Source: an uncultured Bacteroidia bacterium (GTDB lineage Bacteria; Bacteroidota; Bacteroidia; Bacteroidales; F082). From it: a stretch of DNA of 38,015 nt. The stretch is from positions 1-38,015 of the forward strand of contig CAJVWU010000038.1 of the NCBI GenBank assembly GCA_913009755.1, written 5' to 3'. The first letter of the stretch is position 1. Every line of letters begins with the position of its first letter. This document shows positions 8,557-18,473 of this stretch, one piece after another. A program made the position numbers and the translations under genes. The notes under the pieces are model-generated. The model did not search any database. It was not told the DNA's origin and saw only the letters and a program-made list of their open reading frames with translations.

Positions 8557-8587
8557 ATGCGAAAGTGTTAAGATATCATGATGTTCT

Positions 8588-8595
8588 TATTTTTG
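8588..8595 (+). promoter_or_regulatory. Candidate -7 box (TATTTTTG) for the GlmU-like gene
   Basis: TAnnTTTG match 30 bases upstream of ATG 8626. Confidence 0.45.
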
Positions 8596-8625
8596 CTAAA
8601 ACAAATCGAGTAAAAAAGCTTCATA

Positions 8626-9807
8626 ATGAACTATATCCTCTTTGATGATGACCGGCGTACAAATCTTCTCCCGTTGGTTTTCACCCGGCCGGTAGCTGAT
8701 ATCAGGATTGGCATATTGACCCTGCGTGAAAAATGGGAATGGTATCTGGGGGAAAAGACATCAACTTTAACCGAGAAGTATTTGTCGAAAAAATTCCCGT
8801 TGAAAAAAGAAAACGATAACCTGTTGATCAATGCTTCGGTTTTGCCTAATACATCTTTACTTAAACAAGTCCGTCAGCTAAAACCCGGCGAAAAGTTGGT
8901 TAGGGATGACATTATTATTGCTCTGAGGCTTGATGGTGATTCCCTGGACAGTTTCCCTTCCCTGAAGGATACCCATGAAACAGAAACGGATGTTGATTTC
9001 CTGACCATAAAGAATACCTGGGATATTTTTGCGAAAAACGACCGGGCACTCAGGGATGATTTTAACCTGATCACGCGCGGCCGGAAGTCGCAACCATTGA
9101 GCAAAACCAATTTTGTAAAGGGAAACCCCGAAAATATTTTTATGGAAGAAGGGGCTGATGTTGAATATGCTTTCCTCAATGCCGAAACGGGGCCGGTGTA
9201 TATCGGGAAAAATGCTGTGGTTATGGAAGGAAGCAAGGTAAGGGGGCCTTTTGCCATGTGCGAAAATGCGCAACTGAAACTGGATGCCAAAATATACGGG
9301 GCTACCACGCTGGGCCCTTATGTGAAGGTGGGCGGAGAGGTGAACAATACGGTCTTTTTCGGTTTCTCCAACAAAGCCCACGACGGTTTTCTGGGAAATG
9401 CAGTTATTGGCGAGTGGTGCAACATTGGTGCCGACACCAACAACTCCAATTTGAAAAATACTTATGATTTTGTCAGGATATGGTCGTATAGTGAAAAAAC
9501 TTTTGTGCAAACCAACCTGCAGTTTTGCGGAATGATCATGGGCGATCATTCCAAAACCGGCATCAACACCATGTTCAACACAGGCACTGTCGTGGGGGTA
9601 TCCTGCAATTTGTATGGCCCGGGATTCCAGCGCAATTTTATCCCTTCATTCTCGTGGGGCAGCCCCCTGAAAATGACGTCATACAAATTGGCGAAGGTTT
9701 TTGATGTGGCAACCGCCGTAATGAAACGAAGAAATATCGAATTTGATGCGGTTGAAAAAGAAATACTTACACATCTTTACAATGAAACCATTAAATTAAC
9801 CATTTGA
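8626..9807 (+). CDS. GlmU family sugar nucleotidyltransferase-like protein (Bacteroidota form)
   Basis: A 393-residue protein of the alternative GlmU-like family of Bacteroidota. The N-terminal 150 residues start NYILFDDDRRTNLLPLVFTRP, a diverged nucleotidyltransferase domain in which the usual GxGTRM pyrophosphorylase loop is not recognisable. Residues about 170-340 are a left-handed beta-helix of hexapeptide repeats (IGKNAVVMEGSKVRG, LGPYVKVGGEV, IGEWCNIGADTNNSN), as in acyltransferases. The likely role is in amino-sugar nucleotide or cell-wall precursor synthesis, but the exact reaction is not proved. It has its own promoter and precedes lon by about 190 bases. Confidence 0.85.
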   Translation: MNYILFDDDRRTNLLPLVFTRPVADIRIGILTLREKWEWYLGEKTSTLTEKYLSKKFPLKKENDNLLINASVLPNTSLLKQVRQLKPGEKLVRDDIIIALRLDGDSLDSFPSLKDTHETETDVDFLTIKNTWDIFAKNDRALRDDFNLITRGRKSQPLSKTNFVKGNPENIFMEEGADVEYAFLNAETGPVYIGKNAVVMEGSKVRGPFAMCENAQLKLDAKIYGATTLGPYVKVGGEVNNTVFFGFSNKAHDGFLGNAVIGEWCNIGADTNNSNLKNTYDFVRIWSYSEKTFVQTNLQFCGMIMGDHSKTGINTMFNTGTVVGVSCNLYGPGFQRNFIPSFSWGSPLKMTSYKLAKVFDVATAVMKRRNIEFDAVEKEILTHLYNETIKLTI

Positions 9808-10000
9808 TAGCGGTAACAAAAACTCCTTTTTTTAGTATAAATTTTCAAAATGGCATATTAATTGACCCGCTTCTTTACGTTATGGATTTATTAGAGCGTA
9901 TGAATATCGTAAAATAAACCGGATCAATTTATTAAGATATTGTCAGTTTTATTTTTACATAATGAGGCTGACATATTGACTGAAAAAGAAATATAAAAAT

Positions 10001-12445
10001 ATGAAAGACAGATTTGAGTTGTCGGATATAATGGATGCCGAAACAGAATTTTTCCCATTGCTTTCGAGTGAGGATGAAGAGATAATGAATGCGGAAGATA
10101 CCCCCGATGAACTTCCGATTTTACCTTTGCGCAATACTGTTCTTTTCCCGGGGGTGGTTATTCCCATCACAGTGGGAAGGGACAAATCAATAAAACTGAT
10201 AAGGGAAACCTATGAAGGTAACCGCACCATTGGCGTTGTGGCCCAAAAAGACCCGGAGATAGAAGACCCGAAAACCCATGACCTGAACAAAATTGGGACG
10301 GTTGCCCGGCTGATCAAAATATTGCGGATGCCCGATGGCAACACGACGGCAATCATACAGGGCAAAAAGCGGTTTGAAATGCTTAAAATGGTACAGGTTA
10401 AACCTTATTTTAAAGCAAAAGTAAAAGGGTTTGAACAGGATAACATCATCCCGGACAACGAAACTTTCCAGGCCCTCATCTCTTCGGTAAAAGACCTGAA
10501 CCTGCAAATCATTGAAAAATCGCCTGCCATTCCAAGCGAGGCGGCTTTCGCCCTTAACAACATCGAAAGCCCTGTTTTCCTTATTAATTTTATTTGCTCA
10601 AACCTGAAAGTTGGAAATGAAGTCAAGCAGGAGTTGCTGGAAATGACCAACCTGGAAGAAAAAGCCCAAAGGGTGCTTGAACTTCTGGTTAAAGAATTGC
10701 AGTTGCTCGACCTGAAACATGATATCCAGAGCAAGGTAAAGGTGGACATGGATAAACAACAGCGTGATTTTTTACTGAACCAGCAGTTAAAGACCATACA
10801 GGAAGAACTTGGTGGTAGTCCTCACGAAACGGAGATCAACGAACTGAACGGGTTGGCCCGGAAAAAGAAATGGTCAACGGAAGTGGCCAGGGTTTTCGAA
10901 AATGAGATGACCCGTTTGCAGCGGATGAACCCCTCGGCAGCCGAGTATTCCATTCAATTAAATTATCTCGACTTGTTTGCCAAACTTCCCTGGAAGGAAT
11001 ACACAAAAGATAACCTTGATCTGAAACATGCAAGGAGAGTCCTTGATCACGATCATTTCGGCCTGGAAAAGATCAAGGAAAGGATACTGGAATACCTTGC
11101 CGTGCTGAAGCTTAAAAACGATATGAAAGCACCGATACTGTGTTTTGTCGGCCCTCCGGGTGTAGGGAAGACCTCTTTGGGTAAATCGGTAGCCAAAGCG
11201 CTTGGCCGCCGGTACATCAGGATGTCGCTGGGTGGTGTACGCGACGAGGCTGAACTCCGTGGCCACCGTAAAACTTACATTGGCGCCATGCCGGGAAGGA
11301 TTATCCAGAACCTGAAAAAGGTCAATTCTTCCAATCCGGTATTTATGCTCGATGAAGTGGATAAAGTAAGCGGAAACACTTTTACCGGTGATCCACAGGC
11401 TGCTTTGCTTGAGATACTTGACCCGGAACAAAATTTTGGTTTCCACGACAATTACCTCGAGGTGGATTACGATCTGTCCCATGTTTTGTTTATCGCCACG
11501 GCCAATACCCTGTCAGGTATTCATCCGGCATTGCAGGACAGGATGGAACTTATTTTCCTGAGTGGTTATCTGCTTGAAGAGAAAATAGAGATTGCTAAAC
11601 GGCACCTGATCCCCAAACAGCTCAAAGAACACGGGGTCGGCAAAAACCAGTTGCAGTTCAGCAAAAAGGTGTTGGAATCCATTATTGATAATCATACACG
11701 TGAAGCGGGTGTACGTGCCCTGGAAAAACAAATTGCCAAAGTGATCAGGAACCGGGCCAAGTATATTGCCATGAGGGAAGAATACAACCCCAAACTGACC
11801 ACAGAGGATATCCAGAAGATATTGGGTGTTCCGCGCTATCAAAAAGAAAAAGACATCAACAACGATTTTGCCGGCGTGGTAACCGGCCTGGCATGGACGG
11901 CGGTTGGCGGTGAAATATTGTTTATTGAAGTCAGCCTCAGCAAGGGAAAAGGGGACCTGAAACTAACCGGTAACCTGGGCGATGTGATGAAAGAATCGGC
12001 AAGCATTGCGTTTGAATATCTGAAAGCCCATTCTTTCCGGCTGGGAATTGACCCGGACGTGTTCGGGAAATGGAATGTACACATCCATGTGCCGGAAGGG
12101 GCTACGCCCAAAGATGGCCCGTCGGCCGGTATCACTATGTTTACGGCGTTGGCCTCGGCATTCACCCAACGGAAAGTGAGGGCAAGGATGGCCATGACCG
12201 GCGAAATAACCTTACGTGGAAAAGTGATGCCGGTAGGAGGGATCAAAGAAAAAATCCTGGCTGCCAAAAGGGCAAAAATTACGGATATTGTCCTTTCAAA
12301 AGAAAATGAAAAAGACATTCTTGAAATCAAGGAGGATTACATCAAAGGGCTGAATTTCATTTATGTGGACAACATGAGGGAAGCCCTGGATCATGCTTTG
12401 CTGAAAGTGAAGGTCAGGGATCCCCTGAAGATTGATCAGGAGTAA
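10001..12445 (+). CDS. lon: ATP-dependent Lon protease (endopeptidase La)
   Basis: An 814-residue AAA+ serine protease that degrades misfolded and regulatory proteins in the cytoplasm. The N-terminal substrate domain covers about residues 38-235, a coiled coil about 240-330, and the ATPase about 340-610 with Walker [10 protein letters not shown] (384-392) and Walker B FMLDEVDK (448-455). The protease domain has the Ser-Lys dyad: S708 in DGPSAG and K751, 43 residues later as in E. coli Lon. Compared with E. coli it has an acidic N-terminal extension of about 35 residues. All key residues are present. It is monocistronic; the stop codon abuts the end of a decayed PIN gene on the other strand. 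Confidence 0.98.
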   Translation: MKDRFELSDIMDAETEFFPLLSSEDEEIMNAEDTPDELPILPLRNTVLFPGVVIPITVGRDKSIKLIRETYEGNRTIGVVAQKDPEIEDPKTHDLNKIGTVARLIKILRMPDGNTTAIIQGKKRFEMLKMVQVKPYFKAKVKGFEQDNIIPDNETFQALISSVKDLNLQIIEKSPAIPSEAAFALNNIESPVFLINFICSNLKVGNEVKQELLEMTNLEEKAQRVLELLVKELQLLDLKHDIQSKVKVDMDKQQRDFLLNQQLKTIQEELGGSPHETEINELNGLARKKKWSTEVARVFENEMTRLQRMNPSAAEYSIQLNYLDLFAKLPWKEYTKDNLDLKHARRVLDHDHFGLEKIKERILEYLAVLKLKNDMKAPILCFVGPPGVGKTSLGKSVAKALGRRYIRMSLGGVRDEAELRGHRKTYIGAMPGRIIQNLKKVNSSNPVFMLDEVDKVSGNTFTGDPQAALLEILDPEQNFGFHDNYLEVDYDLSHVLFIATANTLSGIHPALQDRMELIFLSGYLLEEKIEIAKRHLIPKQLKEHGVGKNQLQFSKKVLESIIDNHTREAGVRALEKQIAKVIRNRAKYIAMREEYNPKLTTEDIQKILGVPRYQKEKDINNDFAGVVTGLAWTAVGGEILFIEVSLSKGKGDLKLTGNLGDVMKESASIAFEYLKAHSFRLGIDPDVFGKWNVHIHVPEGATPKDGPSAGITMFTALASAFTQRKVRARMAMTGEITLRGKVMPVGGIKEKILAAKRAKITDIVLSKENEKDILEIKEDYIKGLNFIYVDNMREALDHALLKVKVRDPLKIDQE

Positions 12446-12755
12446 CGGATTGCAGTAAAATATTGAAGTCCATATTCAAAGCCGGAAAATGAATCGTCAT
12501 TTAATGCCAGCCCAACTATTTTATCATCAAGTGGTAAAACATTCACTATCAATCGTAGTTTCCTTAAATTTCTTTTGCTTTTTTTGAGTCGGTTTGCCTT
12601 AACAAGGTATAACTGGTATTTGCAACTGTTAATGATGAAATATTAAGTTCAATAATCTTACGGTCTGCTAATGAAAAAAAGACTTGCTGACTCTTTATAA
12701 AAAGGTTCCCGGCGAGATAATAGAATCTATGACGATGTTGGTAAAATTTTCTTTT
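12436..12755 (-). pseudogene. Decayed PIN-domain (VapC-like) gene
   Basis: On the minus strand three reading frames together give the pattern of a PIN-domain toxin. Frame 1 near 12722-12752: NIVIDSIIS, like the IVIDTN start. Frame 2: FYKESASLF near 12690-12715. Frame 3: SLADRKIIELNISSLTVANT then SYTLLRQTDSKKAKEI, ending at TAA 12564-12566. The continuation LRKLRLIVNVLPLDDKIVG then LALNDDSFSGFEYGLQYF is in another frame to TGA 12436-12438. One inserted T at about 12566 would rejoin KEI to LRK. The C-terminal part expected in PIN proteins (ending around ITRN-DF) is missing: the similarity stops at the lon stop codon. No antitoxin gene is visible. The parts are clear, the family call is from memory. 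Confidence 0.7.
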
Positions 12756-12875
12756 AGGCTTATTGCCAACTTGTTCTATCATCAACAAAGTTACTGAATA
12801 ACAGTTAACCCGGAAAATTCATAAATTTTCTGTGATTAAGTAATGCAGGCTGTCTTTTATTTTGAGGGCTGTCTT

Positions 12876-15800
12876 TTACCGCGCCCCTAACTTCAATGAA
12901 ATCTCCTGCTCCGTGCCATCCCTTTGAATGGTGAGTTTTACGGGGTCGCCGGGTTTGTATTTTTTAAGGATAACAGTATATCCCTGAAGGTTTTCCACTT
13001 TGTCATGGTTTACGGCCAGAATAATATCTCCCGCTTTCAGCCCGGCTTTATCACCTGTCGAACCCTCAATGACAGTACCGATTTTGACCCCGGTTCCGGT
13101 ATAGGCAAAATCGGGGATTGAACCTGTAGCTACTTTTCTTCCCGGTTTGATTGTGGTTTTCGATAGCTGGCTGTTCCCCGGATGGGCTTTGCCCGTATAT
13201 TCCATCGGTTCCTCCCGGTCGCCGAGGTATTCCACAACTTCTTTGGTAACTGCAGCCACTTTTACCAGCCCTTTTTCATCAATTTTTTCCCAGGTATCTG
13301 TCGGACGGTGATAATCGGGGGTAGCGCCTGTAAACAACTGGACGGCAGGAATCCCTTTTTCAATAAAAGCAAACTGGTCGCTGGCATCCAGTTCCTGTTG
13401 GATGATCTCGCTTTTTACGCCCGTTGTATAATCCGTCCCCATGAAAATAAATTTCCATTCCCTGGCCGTATTGGCATTGAGCACCATCAGTTTTTTGTCA
13501 AATAAGCCCCCGTCAGTATCAATATTGACATCGGCAAGGACATCCCCTTTGTAAAACTCTTTGATATGACTGACAAAATATCGCGAGCCGATCAACCCGG
13601 CTTCTTCGCCGGTGAAGGCAGCAAAAATGATGGTACGTTTGGGCTTGACGGTTTTACGCATTGTTTTGGCCAGTTCAAGCAGAATGGCAATTCCGCTGGC
13701 ATTGTCATTGGCCCCGTGATGTATTTTTCCTTTATCCCCCTGATGGACATCCGGCCAGCCCAGCCCGAGGTGGTCGTAATGTGCTGAAACCACGACCGGC
13801 GAATCTTTTAACTTTTCGTCTGTTCCCGGAATGACGGCAATCACATTTTTCAAAGTCATTTTCCCTTTGTCGGAAAAAGTATGCGTAAAAGTCTGATAAT
13901 AAGATTTACCCATTGGTATCAGGCCGTATTCCCTGAATTTCTCAGCGATGTATCCGGCAGCTTTGTCCAGTTCGGGCGTTCCCAGTCCGCGGCCTTTCAA
14001 CTCATCGGAAGACAGGTATTTTATATGTTCCATCATCCTCTTCCCGGAAAATACCGGTTTTAACTCAGCCAGCGGTTGGCGGGGTTGAATGAGGTTTATT
14101 TTCTGCCCTTCAGGGCTGAAGACCTTCACCAGCGGTGAGTTGAAAACAGGCCACTGCCCCTTGGCGATGTTCGTGGGTTCATCCCCTTCGAAGGCAAGGT
14201 AGCTGTATTTGCCGTAATGCGGCAGTTTTCTGACCAGCCCGGGGATGGCTTCTTTTTTATCAAGTGAAATAAAAGCGATTTCCTGATTCACATCTTCCGG
14301 GTTAAAAACCGTAATGATGAAACTGTTGCCTGTCTTTGAGATCATCTTATTCTCAAACTTGACGGAGTCGCTGTCAATGGAAGAATGATAGGCTTGCAGG
14401 TTGTTATTGATCAAGGTTGCAAATTTATTTTCAAATCCGATGATCCAGGCGGTTTTATCCTTGGGAAGGGATTCCAGATTAGTGTCGTAAACAATTTCAT
14501 ATTGATCGTTGTCAGCGGCAACCCAGGCATTGGCAAAGGCTTTGTAAACTTCTTTGGCTTTTTTGTCAGTATTTGCCGGCAAAACGATTACGTTTACTTT
14601 GCTTGCCAGTACTTTGGAAAGGGCAGGCGGGACTTCCCGCGGATCGAGGATCCTGAAAACATCATATTGCGGATCAATGGCAAGTTTCAGGGGTTTGTTT
14701 TTTAAAGTATATTGAAATTCCTGTATTTTCCTGTTCATATTTTCAACATAAACTTCAACGCCTTTTTCAGTGGCAATATAAACGGGGATATCAATGTCAA
14801 AAGCGGGTGCGTTTTGTTTTTGTTCCAGCGTCAGGAAAACACGGTACAGATCATTGTATTTGTCATGACGCACCTCTTTTATGGTTAGTTCGGGAGCGCC
14901 GGTCCTGTTTACCCATTGGTCGAAAAACGGTTTTAAGTCGGTATTTGAAACCTGTTCAAGTGCTATCCTGATATCGGAAAAACCAGATTTTTTGAATTTG
15001 TTTTTTTCATAAAAGAGGCTCATCCCTTTTTTGAAATCAGCATCGCCCAGTTTTCTCCTGACCATGTGCCACATCATCAAGGCTTTCCCGTAACCGATGG
15101 CTTCGCTTGAGGCGTTGTAACGCGAAATAAATTTATTTAAGGGGAAGTCATTTTCGGGGGTAACAAAATTGGTAAATTTCTGAAGTGTTGACCTCCGGTA
15201 GCTTTCCCCCTGTCCGCGTTGTTCTTTTATCAAATGGTCGGCCATGTATGCCGTAATCCCTTCGCACCAGTTGCCGCCGCTAAAGTCAACATAAGCGCTG
15301 TTTCCCCACCAGTTGTGGAGCAGCTCGTGCGGATAGGAAGAGTAGAGGATAAAAGGAAAACGTATAATTTTTTCGCCCAACAGGGTGAAAGAAGGCATGC
15401 CGTAACCCGTTTCCCAGAAATTTTCAACCAGGGCAAATTTTGAGTAGGGATAAGGGGCAATCAGTCCCTGGTACATATCCATGAACTGTTCGGTTACTTC
15501 GAGGTATTTATTGGCCAGTCCCTCGTCGGGGGTGCGCAAAAAAGCCATGGCCGTGATGCCGTTGTTCATTTTGTAAGCATACTCGGTGAATTGTGCGCCA
15601 ATCAGAAAAACCTCTTCCTGGGGCTTGTCGCACAGCCACACGTCATTATGACCGATATCATTGGAAAAATCTTTCGTTCTCGTCCCCTGCGACACGGTTT
15701 TCCATCCTTTTGGCAAAAGGGTCGTCAGTTGAAAAGTGACGAGTGTGTTTGCAATAAAAGGTGTCCAGTAAGTTGAACCGGCCAGGTATATCCCTTTGCT

Positions 15801-16238
15801 GCTGATAATTCCCGGCGACTCGCTGAACCCCCGCTGGTAATTTTCCCTGCTCTGCTCAAGGGCTGATGAAATTGTGCCTTCATAAGTTACCACAAAAGAT
15901 GTTGTGCCCTTTTTCAGGGTAATCCTCCATTTGTTGAGTTTCAGGCTGCCGGTTTCCTGTCCGCTATCGTCCCTGTCCATGCCCACATCACTTGCGGGGA
16001 TGTTTACGGCCACCTCTTTGATTTTAACATTTTTGGAAAACCGCAGGGGTTTCAGGGCCGCATTCAGGCTGAAAACAAAAGATGAAGTATCCAGACCGCT
16101 GACAGAGTCAGTTACCACCAGATGGGAAAACCCGGGGGCAATCTGAACGGTCAGGTGATGGTCAATGATTTTATCATGTTGCGAAAAGCCCAATGTGCTG
16201 AAAACAAGCAACAGGGCAGACAATGTTATTTTTTTCAT
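12876..16238 (-). CDS. Secreted M1-like aminopeptidase / M28 peptidase / PDZ fusion
   Basis: A 1120-residue protein with a signal peptide (residues 1-19, ending GFS-Q). Residues about 25-450 are an M1-like metallopeptidase: HELLH at 304-308 and the third zinc ligand E326 in NWCEG. No clear GxMEN exopeptidase motif is seen. Residues about 735-1005 are an M28 zinc peptidase with H820, D845, E878/E879, D907 and H977 as likely ligands and catalytic Glu. Residues about 1045-1118 form a PDZ domain (GVKIGTVIEGSTGDKAGLKAGD). The region 540-700 between has no family I recognise. It should act in the periplasm or at the surface, degrading peptides for nutrition. The upstream region is only 30 bases from a large hairpin that ends the restriction block. 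Confidence 0.9.
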   Translation of the reverse strand: MKKITLSALLLVFSTLGFSQHDKIIDHHLTVQIAPGFSHLVVTDSVSGLDTSSFVFSLNAALKPLRFSKNVKIKEVAVNIPASDVGMDRDDSGQETGSLKLNKWRITLKKGTTSFVVTYEGTISSALEQSRENYQRGFSESPGIISSKGIYLAGSTYWTPFIANTLVTFQLTTLLPKGWKTVSQGTRTKDFSNDIGHNDVWLCDKPQEEVFLIGAQFTEYAYKMNNGITAMAFLRTPDEGLANKYLEVTEQFMDMYQGLIAPYPYSKFALVENFWETGYGMPSFTLLGEKIIRFPFILYSSYPHELLHNWWGNSAYVDFSGGNWCEGITAYMADHLIKEQRGQGESYRRSTLQKFTNFVTPENDFPLNKFISRYNASSEAIGYGKALMMWHMVRRKLGDADFKKGMSLFYEKNKFKKSGFSDIRIALEQVSNTDLKPFFDQWVNRTGAPELTIKEVRHDKYNDLYRVFLTLEQKQNAPAFDIDIPVYIATEKGVEVYVENMNRKIQEFQYTLKNKPLKLAIDPQYDVFRILDPREVPPALSKVLASKVNVIVLPANTDKKAKEVYKAFANAWVAADNDQYEIVYDTNLESLPKDKTAWIIGFENKFATLINNNLQAYHSSIDSDSVKFENKMISKTGNSFIITVFNPEDVNQEIAFISLDKKEAIPGLVRKLPHYGKYSYLAFEGDEPTNIAKGQWPVFNSPLVKVFSPEGQKINLIQPRQPLAELKPVFSGKRMMEHIKYLSSDELKGRGLGTPELDKAAGYIAEKFREYGLIPMGKSYYQTFTHTFSDKGKMTLKNVIAVIPGTDEKLKDSPVVVSAHYDHLGLGWPDVHQGDKGKIHHGANDNASGIAILLELAKTMRKTVKPKRTIIFAAFTGEEAGLIGSRYFVSHIKEFYKGDVLADVNIDTDGGLFDKKLMVLNANTAREWKFIFMGTDYTTGVKSEIIQQELDASDQFAFIEKGIPAVQLFTGATPDYHRPTDTWEKIDEKGLVKVAAVTKEVVEYLGDREEPMEYTGKAHPGNSQLSKTTIKPGRKVATGSIPDFAYTGTGVKIGTVIEGSTGDKAGLKAGDIILAVNHDKVENLQGYTVILKKYKPGDPVKLTIQRDGTEQEISLKLGAR

Positions 16239-16267
16239 TTTAATTGATTTATGTTTTAAAACGGTGA

Positions 16268-16375
16268 GTATAAGAATAGTAGCCGACTGCGGAACTCAAA
16301 TCTTTCAATTTACAATGAAGTTTAAGCGGGCGACAAACCTTGAAGTTACAACTATCTCGGCTATTATTTTTATAC
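16268..16375. repeat. Large imperfect hairpin, 19-bp arms, 70-nt loop (left end of restriction block)
   Basis: GTATAAGAATAGTAGCCGA (16268-16286) pairs with 16357-16375: 17 Watson-Crick pairs plus two G-T pairs. The loop is 70 nt (16287-16356). It lies between the stop of the endonuclease gene (16393) and the start of the peptidase gene (16238). The long loop is unlike a normal terminator. A hairpin of the same geometry lies at the other end of the restriction pair (18474-18590). Confidence 0.75.
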
Positions 16376-16392
16376 AGTATTATGCCACGTTT

Positions 16393-17520
16393 TTATTCAT
16401 CTTCATTATCTTCTTCTTCGTCTTCATAGTTAAATTCTACTTTGCTTTGCTTGATAATTTCAGATAAAACATTACCTAAATTCTTCTCTTTTTCTACTTT
16501 GTCAAGTGATTGCTTTAAACTGTCAATATTTATTATTTCTTCAATACAGTCCATATATTTCTCAACCACTTTTTCAACTGTGAATTGTTCAAGCGCACCG
16601 CCTCGGATACTTTCCTTTAATTCATCAATTGGAGTAGTTGATTTTACAACAAACGTTACAGGGAATTTTTCAAGTTTATCAATGTCTAAAAAGTATTTTT
16701 TAACATCTGTTGTTTCTGTTACTTGAAAAAATCGACCAATCGGTTTCATTACAAAGTCAATTCCTCCATCATTTGCATTTGTTCTACCAGTCTTATATAA
16801 TTTCAGACTTTCTTCTTCTACCGTGTCAATAGAAAAACCAAAAAATATGCTTTGCTCCTTATAATCATATTTCAGTATTGAATAACTTACAATCTCAAAA
16901 ATACGTGCATCTACATTTGGTTCAATAAGTGATAAGATAAACTCTTTTACTTTTTCAGGTTGTTGTGTTTCAATAGTTTTAAATTGCTCACTTGTTTTTA
17001 TAAAGCTATCAAAGGCACTTTTCTTTGTTTCAACATATTTATCAATGATTTCAAGAGTTGCTTCTGCAATATTAAATGTCTCTTTATTTGCTTTTACGAT
17101 TAATAAATTTTCATTTATCCAATATCTTTTGGTTTCAACCACCCTAATAATTGGTATGTAATCACATGTTGAAAAGTACTTTTTGAATTCTTGGTTCATT
17201 CTGTGATTTAATGCGTGGTTCTGTAATTTTGCTCCAAAAGGCAATTCTCTTTGTCTTTTAAAAAGGTCAGAGAATATTGCTCCGTCATATTTTGAGTATT
17301 TTCCTTTTTTGTGAAACCCATTGTTAATATAATCTTCAATCAGAACATATATTGCGTAAATATTTGCAAAACTTCCTCTTGATTTTGAACCTCTGTCTGC
17401 GGCTACGGTTTTAATATTCAAGTATTGGATTAATTCACTGTTTTTGAAAATTTGCTCTGAATTTTCTTCAAAATATTTCTCTAAAACTTCTTTTATTGTA
17501 CTTGTAAAATTATGCTTCAT
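16393..17520 (-). CDS. Probable type II restriction endonuclease, partner of the YhdJ-like methylase
   Basis: A 375-residue protein (from ATG 17518-17520, MKHNFTSTIKE) that overlaps the methylase end by 11 bases. A possible PD-(D/E)XK nuclease core: E209 in ARIFEIVSYSIL, then NDGGIDFVMK with D255, then RFFQVTET, where Q266-V-T takes the place of ExK, as in some restriction enzymes. The C-terminus is very acidic (EDEEEDNEDE). I do not recognise the family by name; the call rests on tight coupling to a DNA methylase and the core pattern. If correct, it should cut the site methylated by its partner, probably ATGCAT. It lies inside an AT-rich block bounded by two large hairpins. Confidence 0.75.
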   Translation of the reverse strand: MKHNFTSTIKEVLEKYFEENSEQIFKNSELIQYLNIKTVAADRGSKSRGSFANIYAIYVLIEDYINNGFHKKGKYSKYDGAIFSDLFKRQRELPFGAKLQNHALNHRMNQEFKKYFSTCDYIPIIRVVETKRYWINENLLIVKANKETFNIAEATLEIIDKYVETKKSAFDSFIKTSEQFKTIETQQPEKVKEFILSLIEPNVDARIFEIVSYSILKYDYKEQSIFFGFSIDTVEEESLKLYKTGRTNANDGGIDFVMKPIGRFFQVTETTDVKKYFLDIDKLEKFPVTFVVKSTTPIDELKESIRGGALEQFTVEKVVEKYMDCIEEIINIDSLKQSLDKVEKEKNLGNVLSEIIKQSKVEFNYEDEEEDNEDE

Positions 17521-18379
17521 ATTCTTGCTTTGTCTCAAATAATGTTTGTTGTTGAGTATTTTTAATTTGATATGTTTTTGGTTCTGGGCTTAAATCCTCA
17601 CCGTTTAATTTGAATTGTTCTAAGACACGCCTTATTCCAATTTTAGAAAAATCTTCATCTATTTCAATTCCAATACTTTTACGTTTAAGTTTTTTCGCTA
17701 CATAAGAAGTCGTAAAAGTTCCAGAAAACGGGTCTAAAACGATATCACCTTCGTTTGTGCTTGCCTTAATAATTCTTTCTAATAGTGCAATTGGTTTTTG
17801 TGTTGGATGGTTTTCGTATTCAGCCATTCGGTATCTTACCCTTGGATAATTCCAAACATTACCAGGCACTTTTTTAGTATTATAGGGTTGTGGTGGATTT
17901 TTTCGATAGTCAATTAATTTTCTTTTTGAGCCAGTTTTGGCTTCGACTAATATTTCGTCAGAGTTAAAGGTGTAATTATTTCTATCTTTTACGCAAAATA
18001 AAATTGGCTCATACATTGAACCATAATAGTTTTTTGCTTGAACACCCGAACTATCATAAGACCAAACAATTCTTGATAATATTTCAATTTTATCTCTTAA
18101 ATAAATATCAAAGTGTGGAATAAACTGTGTTGATGTCATTATGTAAAGACTTCCGGTTTTTTTGAGTTTCTTTAAAAGCAAGTCAATCCACTGGTAACAC
18201 CAATTCAAATAATCTTCATCACTTTTCCACTTATCTTTTCGACCATTAAAGTTTTTTCCAATATTATATGGTGGGTCAACAAATATCAAATCAACGCTAT
18301 TATTTTCAATATTGTTTTGAAGAATTTCAATAGCATCTCCTTGATATATTTTATGTCCGTTATTTTCAAATATTTTCAT
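17510..18379 (-). CDS. DNA adenine N6-methyltransferase, YhdJ-like, probable ATGCAT specificity
   Basis: A 289-residue beta-class methylase. The order of motifs is DPPYNI (35-40) first, then HPTQKP (191-196) and DPFSGTFT (216-223). It is close to my memory of E. coli YhdJ over its length, including SRIVWSYDSSGVQAK, YGSMYEPIL, LVEAKTGS, LIDYRKNPPQPYN, KVPGNVW and YENHPTQKP. YhdJ methylates the second A of ATGCAT, so this specificity is inferred. YhdJ itself is a solitary methylase; here the gene overlaps a likely endonuclease. I start at ATG 18377-18379 because the -7 box at 18407-18414 excludes an earlier in-frame Met. Confidence 0.93.
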   Translation of the reverse strand: MKIFENNGHKIYQGDAIEILQNNIENNSVDLIFVDPPYNIGKNFNGRKDKWKSDEDYLNWCYQWIDLLLKKLKKTGSLYIMTSTQFIPHFDIYLRDKIEILSRIVWSYDSSGVQAKNYYGSMYEPILFCVKDRNNYTFNSDEILVEAKTGSKRKLIDYRKNPPQPYNTKKVPGNVWNYPRVRYRMAEYENHPTQKPIALLERIIKASTNEGDIVLDPFSGTFTTSYVAKKLKRKSIGIEIDEDFSKIGIRRVLEQFKLNGEDLSPEPKTYQIKNTQQQTLFETKQEYEA

Positions 18380-18406
18380 TGAAACCCTTTTATAATTTTT
18401 AAAGTA

Positions 18407-18437
18407 CAAAGATACTTCATATTATCAATGTCTGCAA
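18407..18437 (-). promoter_or_regulatory. Promoter of the restriction-modification pair
   Basis: On the minus strand TTG (18435-18437) is followed after 20 bases by TATCTTTG (18407-18414), a good match to the Bacteroidota -33/-7 promoter. The methylase ATG is 27 bases downstream, so methylase and endonuclease are probably one transcript. Confidence 0.65.
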
Positions 18438-18473
18438 TTTTATCGTCTTTCTTCAAATATGGCATAACGTATT

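Noticed and set aside
12564-12788. 74-residue minus-strand reading frame after lon
   Set aside because: It is one fragment of the frame-shifted PIN gene, not an intact gene.
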